Shown here piece after piece: positions 52,901 to 60,800 of a DNA stretch of 64,000 nt. The notes beneath the pieces were generated by a model, which was given only the letters and a program-made list of their open reading frames with translations, had not been told where the DNA came from and ran no database searches. The stretch comes from Tribonema minus (lineage: Eukaryota > Sar > Xanthophyceae > Tribonematales > Tribonemataceae). The stretch is from the NCBI GenBank assembly GCA_017506865.1, contig JAFCMP010000554.1:248001-312000 (forward strand), given 5' to 3'. Numbering within the stretch: position 1 is the stretch's first letter; each line of letters starts with the position of its first letter. Position numbers and translations under genes: made by a program.

Positions 52901-55900
52901 GGTGCAGACAGCCGCATTGCTCAGACGCGCACGCGTGTGTTTTGGCTGCTGGGGCGACCTGGCACTGGCGAGCACGACAGCGCGCGCATGCAGGCGTCTA
53001 TGCACCAGGCAGTGCAGTTGCTGACATATGCCAAGCAGCAAGCTGAGTACGACACCGTGCGCAACGTCACCAGCGACGTGCTTGACTCCAACGGTCAGCG
53101 GCGCGACTTCTTTGCAACAGTTGGCCGCAACACTAAGGCCAAACAGGTGCACTCTATGGACGGCCCCGCGCCGACCATTCGCGGCTGCACATACCGCCGA
53201 AACCTGCAGCCTAACATCGACGTGCGACCACAGGATGCTACGCAGGACCCGGCTGAGCACGCGCGCGCGGAGTACCTACCCTGGCATGCGCTGCGCGCCA
53301 TTCACAGCTTCCCCACCTCGTACAAGTGGGATGCTCCAGAGCCGCCTGACGTCACTGCCTACTCACAGATGCTGGCGAACGCGGTGTGCCCGCAAATGGC
53401 GGACCTACTGGGGGGGATCCTGCTGCAGAGCGGATTGCTGCATGATGTCGTGGACCAGGCGGCGGCATCGTCGCTGCCAGATCCAGTACCAACCCTCATC
53501 AATTCTGGCACCCACCACGCTTTCGGCAAGTATGGAGTGGCTCTTGCACAGGAGGCGCGCAGACGTGTGGCGCGCGGAGCGCGCGCCCCTCAAGCACAAG
53601 CTGCTGCAGCTGCGGCGGCGCCGGCGAGCGCTGCGACGGCGGCGCCGGCGAGCGCTGCTGCAGCAGAGCCGGCAAGCGCTGCTGCGGCGGCAGCATATAC
53701 AGGCATTGCGCGCAGTGCGCCGCGGGCTGCTGCCGCGGCGCCGCAGGGTGCCGCACAGTCAGCGGCCGCGCCGCGGAGCTCTGCGACAAAAGAGACGTCT
53801 TCTGGCCCCCTACACGGCGACACTGCTGCTGCTGCGCAGGCAGCGGCTGCATGCCGGGGCGCTGCGGCGGCATCGGTGCCGGCTGGCACCGTGCGCGCTG
53901 CGGCCCAAGCTGCCTCAGGGGCGGCTCATAAGGAGGTCGCGCAGGCAACAGTTGCGCGACGGAGCGCTGCGACGGCAGCGGCGCCCGAGGGCGCCGCGCC
54001 AGTCGCGGCGCGTGCTGCTGGTGTAGCGGCTGCGTCGGCGCACGCCTCGCGCGCACCAGTGACACCAGGGAGTGCTGCAGCAGCAGCAGCGCCTGTGGGC
54101 GCCGCGCCAGCTGCAGCGCGCGCAGTCTCTTCGGTGGCGCCGGCGAGCGCCACCCAAGCGGCGGACGCGCAGCGGAGCGCTGCGGTGGCAGCGGCGCCTA
54201 CGGGCGCCGCGCCTGTCGCGGCATACGCTGATTCTGCCGCGGCGCCGACCAGCGCCGCGCATGGAGTGGCAACTCAACAGAGCACTGCGGCAGCAGCGGC
54301 GCATGCTGGCGCTGAACCAGTCGCAGTGCACATGGCCACCGCAGTGGAGTGGGCGAGCTCCGCACAGGCGGCAGCGGCGCAGCAGCGCTCTGCAGCGGCA
54401 GCGGCGTCTGAGGACGCCGCGCATGCGGCAGCGGCTAGTGGGAGCAATGCTGCAGCGGCAGCATCAGTGACAAGCGATACAGCGGCGCAGCCCGCGCACG
54501 CGGCAGGCGCCGCCGCGGCGGCGCCAGCGCGCGCTGGGAGGGAGGAGCACATCTTTGTGCTGGACCTGCGCACTGACATTATGCGCTGCGAGGCGGAGCC
54601 GGAGGGTGACGCCGGCAGCAGCGCTGACGCGACTATTGCGAAGGGCGCAGCAGCCGTGCGAGAGGCGCTGCAGCAACACCTCGGTGAGGCCATTGACTTT
54701 GAGCCTAGTGGGAGCGCAAAAGTACACATTTCTGACAGCGGCGGCTTAAGTTTGGGGTCATACGTTCACGAAGACCCTAAGGTTAATGCTGCTTTGGCTG
54801 AGGCACGCAAGCACTTGCCAGACTACATGCTGGCAGTGCGCGTTGACCTGCAGGGATGGGACGTTGATCAGGTGGCGTGTTTGTGCCTACTGCTCGCTCA
54901 GTACAGCAGCAAAATGTTCTCAAAAGACAAGTGGGACATAGGGCATTGTAACACATTGCCCTTCCGCTTTGATCTCAAAGAGGGCAGCACACCGCACCAT
55001 GACCGTCCATATAGGTACTCTCCTGCAATGACGGCTCTGGTCAAGGTCGAAATCGACAAGCTGCTGGCTGCTGGCATCATCCGCCCTTCCAACTCTGAGT
55101 GGGCATCCCCAGTGGTGGCAGTGCTCAAGCCTGATGGCACTGCCCGAATCACCGTCAACTACAAGAAGCTGAACGCCCAGACCAAGATCCCCCAGATCCC
55201 CATTCCCAACATAGAGGATCTTCTCAATAGTTTGGGGGGCTCAAAGGTCTTCACCACCATGGACATCACCAGTGGGTACTTCACTAGTGCCATAGATGCA
55301 GACAGCATCCCCCTCACTGCCATGGTCACGTCGTTTGGCTTGTATGAGTGGCTACGGTGCCCACAGGGGGCAGCGGGGGCGCCAGGGCACTTTACACGCC
55401 TCATGCAGATGGTGCTTTCCGGCCTAGAGCGCGTCCAGCCCTACATTGACGACGTCATTGTGCACTCTACATCCACGGCTCAGCACCTCGACGACCTCAA
55501 AGCCCTTTTTCAGCGCCTAGAGCATCATGGGATGAAGCTAGCCCCCAGCAAGCTGCACATAGGGTGTAAGCACATCAAGTTCCTGGGGCACATTGTGGGC
55601 GTTGATGGCATCAGGCCAGATCCATCCAAAGTTCAAGCCCTACTTGAGATGCCCATCCCCTGCAACATCTCTCAGCTGCGTGCGTGGCTTGGCCTCGCAA
55701 ACTACTACCGGCGATTTATTCAGAACATGGCCAAGCTGGTAGCACCGCTCACCCATCTGATGGCCAAGGGGGTGGACTTCATAGTTGGCAGTGCTCAACA
55801 GCAAGCCATCCGCGAGGTCAACGAAGCCCTGGCGCTTCACACTTGCATGCAGTACCCCGACTACGCGCGCGCCAGCACAGGCGAGCGCCCCTTTGTCCTT

Positions 55901-58678
55901 GCCACAGACGCATGCAAGGAGGGCTTTGGCGCAGTGCTCTCGCAGGCCAACAACGACGGCGCGGAGCAACCGATCGCCTTCACATCTCGCGCGACTCTAC
56001 CCAATGAGCGCAACTGGTCTACTACCGACCTTGAAGCCGGCGCCATCGTCTTCGGCATCAAGAAGTTCAAACACATCCTGTGGGGGACGCCGTTTGTCCT
56101 CTACACCGACCACCGCGCTCTTCAGTACATCGACAGCCTTCGCGAGCGCACCGCGCGCGGCGCGCGCTGGAGCGAGTTCCTCAGCGCCTTCAACATCACC
56201 ATTCGCTACAAGAAGGGCGCGTCACACGGCAATGCCGACGGGCCAAGCCGCAATCCTGTCCCTGCTACACCACAAGATGCAGAGGAGAGCGAGCGCGAGC
56301 GGCTGCTCGAGGCGTACTGCCTGCAGGCCCACGAGTGGGAGCGGCTGGAGGCATTTGCAACAGCAGAGTACATCAACATCTGCACGGAGGTGGTAGCAGC
56401 GCTTCAAGGAGGGGGAGAGGAGCAGATTTCCGCGCTTGCTGAGGCGGCAGACGCTGAGGCGGGTGCATGGGAGTGCTTCGCTGAGCATCCTCAACTGGGC
56501 GTCATGACGCCTGGTGACTGGCAGCGAGAGCAGCGCGCAGATGCTCAGCTGGGGCCAATTTGCAACATGCTGCTTGGAGCAGGACTGCCAGCAGACGCGG
56601 CGCTTGCAGCCCAGGTACAGAAATGGGCCTTGCAGTGCAGCCTTGTCGTCTGCGGCAACGCTCAGCTCTTGGTGCACAACACCCCCGAATCCCCGCTTCC
56701 ACAGCTTGCCATTCCCCGGTCCATTAGGGATCAAGTTCTTGAGGCGATGCACGGCTCAGCTTGGGCAGGCCACCAGGGCATTAAACGCACATTGGAGCGC
56801 ACCCGCGCGCACTGCTGGTGGCCCTCTTGGACCCTAGACGTCAACTACTGGGTTAATCATTGCTGGCCCTGCCAAGCGTTCAAGCACACCGGCAAGCTGT
56901 CTCGCTGGCCCACTATATGGCGCGAGAGGCCCCCCTACGCCTTTCATAGCCTAGCGCTTGACCACTTCGGCCCCCTACCCCTCAGTGCTGGCGGCTTCAT
57001 GTACATACTGGTGGTGATGTGCCTGTTTTCGGGCTGGGTGTGGTGCTATCCCATCAAGCCTGGGGACTACAGTGCTGCTGGCACAGCTGAAGTTTTAGTC
57101 AACCAGCACAGCACTCGTCACGGTCCCCCTTCTAAGCTCCTCAGCGACCGCGGCAGCCTCTTCATGGCAGAGCTTTCTCAAGCTGTCTACAAGCAGATGG
57201 GCGTCAAGAAGCTTTCCACTACCGCATACCACCCTGAGTGCAACGGCAAGTGTGAGCGTTTCATGCAGGAGCTAGCCCAGATGCTCGCCATGTTAGTTGA
57301 TAGTGCCAAGAACAATTGGGCGGACTGGCTACCTCATATCAGTTTTGCCCACAACACTGCCTACAGCCGCGCCACCGGCGCAACCCCCTTCCTTCTGGCT
57401 ACTGGTCGCGAGGCCGCCGTCGCACTACACCTCATACTGGGCAAGCTTCAACAGCCCTTGGTCAAGCCTGGCACACATCCTTCAGTGTCACAGCTAGTGT
57501 TCGACATCCTTGAGCGGCAGCGCTCAGCCAACACCATTGCCAACCAACGTCATGCGCTGCGACGGGCTAAGGTGCTCCGCGAGAACACCGAGATCGCGGA
57601 GGCATTTGGACTACGTCAGTCGTTCAGCGCTGGTGAGCGAGTGTGGTACTACCATGTGCCGCGCACGCATACGGCATCTGCAGACACGGAGCCGGCACCA
57701 GTGGCGGGGGAGTTCAACAAGGCGAAGCGCACACTCTTTAGCAAGAAGCTCTTGGATAGATGGCATGGGCCCTATAGCATAATATTAGCGGGCCCGGCGG
57801 AGAGCGGCGGGGAGCGTGTGCAGGCCGGGTGTCTTCTGGTGGACATCAACGGACGGCCTACGCGCATATCGATGCGCCTCACCAAGAAGTGTCGCGACCC
57901 TAGCGACATGCGGCAGCAGCCGGAGACGTTGCCTGCGGGCTTCTCTCGCTACCTGCTGGCGAAGCACTGGAGCGAACATTCACCTGGCTCACTCTCTACT
58001 GACGACGTTGCTGCTCACAACTTCCAGCGGCACGGCGTAGAGGCGATACTTCAACATCGTGTAGCGGCGGCAGCGCGCGGGCGGGGGCACCGCCTACAGT
58101 ACCTAATACGCTGGGAGGGTGCAACCAGCGGGGGGATAGTTGACTCGTGGGAGGACTCCGAGCAGCTAGATGAGTGCCCCCAAGTACTCGAGGAGTACTG
58201 GTCTACATTAAACAAGGCCATTGCCTGTCGCGACATTACAGTGGCGGGCTCAAACACTCAGGTGGTCAAGCGTCAGCTGCGACGCGCCGTCAAGGCGCGG
58301 GGCGTTGGCGGCGTTCTGGCCCAATGTGGTGCGGGCTCGTATGAGCTTGCGCCTCTGGCGGAGGCGTTACTCCAGCCACCTGCGACATCGGTGTTGCAGA
58401 GTGCAGCTATCAGCGGACTGCAGCTTATGGCTGTTTTCAAGTTCACGGAGCCAAGCGGCGAAGAGCACCTTACTTGGTGTGAGGGCGAGCTCACAGGCGT
58501 AGTCTCAAAGGGGAAGACAAGGCGTACACAGATAGCTCATAGGGTGTTCTGGATTGTTGAAGGGGTGTATCAGACCCTAGTACTGGACCCTAGCTTGTAC
58601 AACACGCGCCCAGATGCATCGAATGGTTCTTGGTTCCTAGTTGGCACACAAGCCCAGCTGGAATCATTGCATGTGTAG
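49955..58678 (+). CDS. Element pol: PR, DNA methyltransferase, RT, RNase H, integrase, chromodomain
   Basis: 2907 residues. 1-350: Ala-rich repeats of about 70 residues. About 590-690: aspartic protease (ILWDTGASVTAI; PHDIIIGRD). About 835-1155: C5 cytosine methyltransferase with motif I DVYCGAGGLAEGL, motif IV GGPPCQKFS (Cys 913), motif VI IENVPG (about 950), motif VIII QTRTR (about 990) and motif X NAVCPQ (about 1142). About 1195-1530: second Ala-rich array. About 1670-1870: RT with YIDD (1830). About 1980-2090: RNase H (LATDACKEGFGAVL). About 2260-2470: integrase with a zinc HHCC and D2336, D2398, E2434 in DD35E spacing. About 2690-2750: chromodomain (LQYLIRWEGATSGGIVDSWE). The final 155 residues form an unassigned domain. 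Processing into single enzymes by the protease is inferred. Confidence 0.9.
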   Translation: MTVRDAAAAAAPAGVAQAAVRATSAGATASAAQAADAQRSAAMAAAPSGAAPVAARTSGVAAPRRAAHAPEALRSAVAAAAPTDVAQAAARAASARVPVSAAQTADAQRSAAMAAAPSGTAPVAARAAGLAVPARAAHAPTAPRRAAAAAVSMDVAQAARAASSVAPSSAAQEDDAQRGVAMAAAPSGAAPVEARASGVAAPRRAALAPAAPRNAAAAAAPLGAALSAVHAASAAAASAAHAAAAQQSVTTAQLPLSAAAEEAPTNAAQAATARWRPAALAAPDGAAQSPATTTTTVQRWPILGRRKSSGARLRRARAERLQQEQRARQPVAPLSPIQELGTPAWRPVHAAAGHGVGAHASSQGGVRIPPAPAVSSCSTATTATSAPATAPHLATAAAAATRHTTTPSSTPTSTPTSTATPTHSSRPPSAPLSGGDAAAAAHAADDAAFAAEQQRRLIALQRLHAFKVDGTAQPEPQRRMRSWAPAAETLGAIDEVLDGEAGLTAVEIAMAEEARTVERCFEILAMWAPEDGADDGAVLAYYAEVAAMEAAVLPVPQQASMPNVRGKLYTDVHSRFKARLRSARALRCKFSRDILWDTGASVTAIREQAFRKLVASGAIEQRDVHHLSKPRAVAGVDTSKKPQRVTHAVALHFEADGPDGVAFTQLALIVPHLPHDIIIGRDHISRHKWHASHSGSGPTYVYGEPSAEPTPSFSPKVPVYTYGEERDWVAVVRVATELDGLEHGVQTVWVQVMESDGITPVVSCPGELDTAHVTIAEEFLNHMYTRELTVGLHAKPVKLEQRGEPVSLPRGTVLGKARPLREVTDSVLERDPNARATAVDVYCGAGGLAEGLQPYLNVKLAVDSEERALRIYKENHPHTDVRRRDMADPSTRAELIADMRRLRAEVLLGGPPCQKFSTAGEGETALGMEHLYYMLEVAMGAETCRLLQIENVPGLRAAPELAEFLRCAAHGGFTVQQELVITGADSRIAQTRTRVFWLLGRPGTGEHDSARMQASMHQAVQLLTYAKQQAEYDTVRNVTSDVLDSNGQRRDFFATVGRNTKAKQVHSMDGPAPTIRGCTYRRNLQPNIDVRPQDATQDPAEHARAEYLPWHALRAIHSFPTSYKWDAPEPPDVTAYSQMLANAVCPQMADLLGGILLQSGLLHDVVDQAAASSLPDPVPTLINSGTHHAFGKYGVALAQEARRRVARGARAPQAQAAAAAAAPASAATAAPASAAAAEPASAAAAAAYTGIARSAPRAAAAAPQGAAQSAAAPRSSATKETSSGPLHGDTAAAAQAAAACRGAAAASVPAGTVRAAAQAASGAAHKEVAQATVARRSAATAAAPEGAAPVAARAAGVAAASAHASRAPVTPGSAAAAAAPVGAAPAAARAVSSVAPASATQAADAQRSAAVAAAPTGAAPVAAYADSAAAPTSAAHGVATQQSTAAAAAHAGAEPVAVHMATAVEWASSAQAAAAQQRSAAAAASEDAAHAAAASGSNAAAAASVTSDTAAQPAHAAGAAAAAPARAGREEHIFVLDLRTDIMRCEAEPEGDAGSSADATIAKGAAAVREALQQHLGEAIDFEPSGSAKVHISDSGGLSLGSYVHEDPKVNAALAEARKHLPDYMLAVRVDLQGWDVDQVACLCLLLAQYSSKMFSKDKWDIGHCNTLPFRFDLKEGSTPHHDRPYRYSPAMTALVKVEIDKLLAAGIIRPSNSEWASPVVAVLKPDGTARITVNYKKLNAQTKIPQIPIPNIEDLLNSLGGSKVFTTMDITSGYFTSAIDADSIPLTAMVTSFGLYEWLRCPQGAAGAPGHFTRLMQMVLSGLERVQPYIDDVIVHSTSTAQHLDDLKALFQRLEHHGMKLAPSKLHIGCKHIKFLGHIVGVDGIRPDPSKVQALLEMPIPCNISQLRAWLGLANYYRRFIQNMAKLVAPLTHLMAKGVDFIVGSAQQQAIREVNEALALHTCMQYPDYARASTGERPFVLATDACKEGFGAVLSQANNDGAEQPIAFTSRATLPNERNWSTTDLEAGAIVFGIKKFKHILWGTPFVLYTDHRALQYIDSLRERTARGARWSEFLSAFNITIRYKKGASHGNADGPSRNPVPATPQDAEESERERLLEAYCLQAHEWERLEAFATAEYINICTEVVAALQGGGEEQISALAEAADAEAGAWECFAEHPQLGVMTPGDWQREQRADAQLGPICNMLLGAGLPADAALAAQVQKWALQCSLVVCGNAQLLVHNTPESPLPQLAIPRSIRDQVLEAMHGSAWAGHQGIKRTLERTRAHCWWPSWTLDVNYWVNHCWPCQAFKHTGKLSRWPTIWRERPPYAFHSLALDHFGPLPLSAGGFMYILVVMCLFSGWVWCYPIKPGDYSAAGTAEVLVNQHSTRHGPPSKLLSDRGSLFMAELSQAVYKQMGVKKLSTTAYHPECNGKCERFMQELAQMLAMLVDSAKNNWADWLPHISFAHNTAYSRATGATPFLLATGREAAVALHLILGKLQQPLVKPGTHPSVSQLVFDILERQRSANTIANQRHALRRAKVLRENTEIAEAFGLRQSFSAGERVWYYHVPRTHTASADTEPAPVAGEFNKAKRTLFSKKLLDRWHGPYSIILAGPAESGGERVQAGCLLVDINGRPTRISMRLTKKCRDPSDMRQQPETLPAGFSRYLLAKHWSEHSPGSLSTDDVAAHNFQRHGVEAILQHRVAAAARGRGHRLQYLIRWEGATSGGIVDSWEDSEQLDECPQVLEEYWSTLNKAIACRDITVAGSNTQVVKRQLRRAVKARGVGGVLAQCGAGSYELAPLAEALLQPPATSVLQSAAISGLQLMAVFKFTEPSGEEHLTWCEGELTGVVSKGKTRRTQIAHRVFWIVEGVYQTLVLDPSLYNTRPDASNGSWFLVGTQAQLESLHV
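49985..50760 (+). repeat. Ala-rich repeat array A in pol, about 210-bp period
   Basis: Three to four units sharing DVAQAAxRAxS, SAAQxADAQRSAAMAAAPSG, AAPVAARASGVAAPRRAAHA. The second array (53590-54530) has the same words. Confidence 0.75.
52470..53430 (+). other. C5-DNA methyltransferase domain inside pol
   Basis: All landmark motifs of a Dnmt-type cytosine-5 methyltransferase are visible in order (I, IV, VI, VIII, X). A target-recognition-like stretch between VIII and X contains FFATVGRNTKAKQVHSMDGP and PTIRGC. It lies between protease and RT, in frame, with no intron. It would methylate cytosine in DNA using S-adenosylmethionine; target context is unknown. Confidence 0.9.
53590..54530 (+). 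repeat. Ala-rich repeat array B in pol
   Basis: Same repeat words as array A (ADAQRSAAVAAAPTGAAPVA, VSSVAPASATQ), more degenerate, between methyltransferase and RT. Confidence 0.75.
58038..58205 (+). other. Chromodomain of the element integrase
   Basis: GVEAILQHRVAAAAR, then LQYLIRWEGATSGGIVDSWE and QVLEEYW. Pattern (V/I)E-IL-hR...YL-RW-G...SWE...L fits the chromodomain, which in chromoviruses binds histone marks and steers integration. Confidence 0.8.
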
Positions 58679-58845
58679 TCACACGGTCATGTGCTTGGTA
58701 GAGACCCCGGCGTGTGAGAGGCGTCTTGTGCGGCATGCCTTTGCATATTGACTGCGTTTGCACAGGAGTCATTGCAATGTGTAGCATTGGCTTACGAGTC
58801 ATGTTGCATATGTGTAGTGGGTCCCCCTTGCAGTACCCTTTCCAA

Positions 58846-58860
58846 TCTAGGGGGGGTGAC
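58846..58860 (+). other. Polypurine-like tract
   Basis: ctagggggggtgac immediately before the 3' LTR, expected position for plus-strand priming. Confidence 0.6.
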
Positions 58861-59068
58861 TGTGGTGACACTGGATGTTGGAGTGTCACCTGTAACTGTT
58901 ACGGTTGGCAGTTACGAGTGGTTCGTTGTTGTTTGTTTGGCTCAGACAAGAGCAGCAGCCCCAGAATACACATAGCACAGTTCGGTCAGCTGTGTTGTGT
59001 GTGGGTGTCTTCTCTGCATTGTTCCCTGCACTTGCTGAAGTGTAGTACGGAGACTAGTTGTTTCATCA
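58861..59068 (+). repeat. 3' LTR, 208 bp
   Basis: Partner of 46338-46545, identical by eye. Followed by the target duplication gtaa. Confidence 0.9.
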
Positions 59069-59392
59069 GTAATGTGCTGATCGTCACGGGGCCGTCCGTG
59101 CCTGCAAACCTCAAGGAGACCCTCTTCACTATCTACTCGTATGCAAACTTTGTGAAGGTGTGGCAGGGTCACGTCGTCGTAGACTTCTTTATAGAAGTTG
59201 TTCCTACTGCTCGGATGAAGCAGACAATGCAGCTGGAACCGTCGTTGAGCGTGACCGCAGTCACGCGCGCCGGCGCCAAGCAATGCTTAGCCGGCATCAC
59301 ATACGAAGAGGTGGTGCGTCATGACATCACGATGCCTCCCGAACCTGCATGCGCTGATGGCTTCATCAACTTTGCTGTGCGCCCAGGTGGTC
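59069..59392 (+). pseudogene. Right flank of the older coding remnant
   Basis: Open plus frame VLIVTGPSVPANLKETLFTI, VVDFFIEVVPTARMKQTMQL and EEVVRHDITMPPEPACADGF. Well-formed protein-like sequence without a recognised family. It lies directly beyond the target duplication and in the same strand as 46198-46337. Fossil. Confidence 0.45.
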
Positions 59393-59490
59393 AATGCGAC
59401 GCATTTCGACCTGTACGCCCAGGTGGTCAATGCGACGCATTTCGACCTGTACGACAGGTCGAAATGCGTCGCATTGACCACCTGGGCGCA
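59385..59490. repeat. Two direct and one inverted copy of the 40-bp motif
   Basis: gcccaggtggtcaatgcgac / gcatttcgacctgta appears twice in tandem, then its reverse complement (tacgacaggtcgaaatgcgtcgcattgacc), giving a hairpin. Related to the motif at 41168, 42520 and 45177. Confidence 0.7.
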
Positions 59491-59639
59491 CATTGCCAAT
59501 GTGAGGATTTGGCGACAGCTTCCGGCGGTGCTTTATGTCATGAGGACAATTATCAATAGTATGGAAGTAAACTCTAAGGCACGTGGCCATACATTTCACA
59601 AGAAGTTGGCAATCGTTAAACTCATGACTGCCTCAGAGA

Positions 59640-60240
59640 CAGTGATGGCAAGTGCGAGTGCGGACGCCATGACTGTGATGGCAACATGACCTTCAATGGA
59701 CCAGATGGCATTTCACCTGATCGCCAAGAAGACGCGCTCGGCTACGGTGATGAAGCACAAATCATCAAATGGGTCAACAAAAAACACAACACACGCATCA
59801 TGGCACAGTCCAAACCCTATCTGCGACCTACGCCTTTGGGCTGGCTGGCTGTGCAAGCATCGTCCATGACCAGCGATCACAGGACTCGGACTGAGAGGCT
59901 GCGTTCAAAGTAACAGAAATCACCCTGCGAGGTCGCACAGCTGGCAGATATGATGCCGAAGAGCTGGACGCGAAGTACGATAGACGTCAAGATTTCAAAG
60001 CCATATTGATCGACAAGAAGTCCTTCACCCCCGATTGTCGCAAGTGCGGCGATGAGCTGGACTACGGCAACGAGATAGGAAATGCTGACTCACAGCAACG
60101 TGCCAAATCAGAGGTCTACAAAACGCATCGTCGACAGCCGTGGTCATACAGCTGAAAATATAGAAATGGTGTGTGCCAAGTGTAATTACGTGGAGCGTGA
60201 TTACAGCCGTCGCACCGACACAGTCTCGGTCAACACGCCG
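59640..60240 (+). pseudogene. HNH-like zinc endonuclease remnant
   Basis: Protein-like pieces in more than one frame. The end shows a CxxC (DCRKCGDELDYGN, 60036-60047) followed by VDSRGHTAENIEMVCAKCNY (60130-60187). The CxxC...D-GHT-EN--VC-KCN pattern is typical of HNH/endonuclease VII-like domains common in large DNA viruses and their relatives. Broken in a few places; origin uncertain. Confidence 0.45.
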
Positions 60241-60309
60241 ATCATGGTGTGCTATGGTGCTCTGTGTTCATTGCTTCGAAGTATGCCTGCACTGATGTCA
60301 CATGCAAAT

Positions 60310-60800
60310 TGCTCACCTGCAGCTTTCTGCACTGCTTGCTGCTGCCCTCAGCTGCACCGATGCGCGCGAACACAACTCCCGCCTGCTGCTCTCTGCACTG
60401 CTTGCTGCTGCCATCAGCTGCACCGATATGCCTGAACACCGCTTTTTCCTGCTGCTGCAATCAGCTCCACTTGTGCCTCCATCAGCTTTTTGCAGAAGTG
60501 TTGCTGATACCAGTGCTGCTGTTTTTGCTGATGCAAGCGCTGCTGTTGCTGATGCAAAGCGCTTCTGTTTCCGTTACTCTGCGCAGTTGAGATGTTGCCT
60601 GCTGCTGCCTACGTTGCCGCGTTGCTGCTGCTGCTTGCTGCTGCTGCGTTACTGCTTCTGCTGCGCTGCTGTTTATGCTTGCTGGCTGCTGCTTGCTGCG
60701 TTGCTGCTGCGTTGCGGCTGCGTTGCTGCTGCGTTGCTCTGCGTTGCTGCTGCGTTGCTGCTTCAAGTGCGCTACTGGTATCGGCGCTGCGCTACTCTTG
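60310..60800. repeat. 66-bp duplication and CTG/GTTGCTGCT minisatellite
   Basis: ctttctgcactgcttgctgctgcc...cagctgcaccgat occurs twice (60330-60362 and 60392-60424). 60520-60775 is built of gttgctgctg units. The Leu/Ala/Cys-rich frames are composition artefacts. Confidence 0.7.

Larger units (their letters stand above)
46338..59068 (+). mobile_element. Ty3/gypsy chromovirus carrying a C5-DNA methyltransferase
   Basis: 12,731 bp. Two 208-bp LTRs (tgtggtgac...tttcatca), identical by eye, flanked by the 4-bp duplication gtaa (46334-46337 and 59069-59072). Primer site tggttcccgagtacg at 46548 and a polypurine-like agggggggtgac before the right LTR. Order: coiled-coil ORF, gag with zinc knuckle, then pol with Ala repeats, aspartic protease, cytosine methyltransferase, Ala repeats, RT, RNase H, integrase, chromodomain and an extra C-terminal domain. 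RT before integrase and the chromodomain place it in Ty3/gypsy chromoviruses. It looks whole and very young. Methyltransferase domains in retrotransposons are known from charophytes and dinoflagellates; whether this is the same family needs a tree. Confidence 0.9.
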
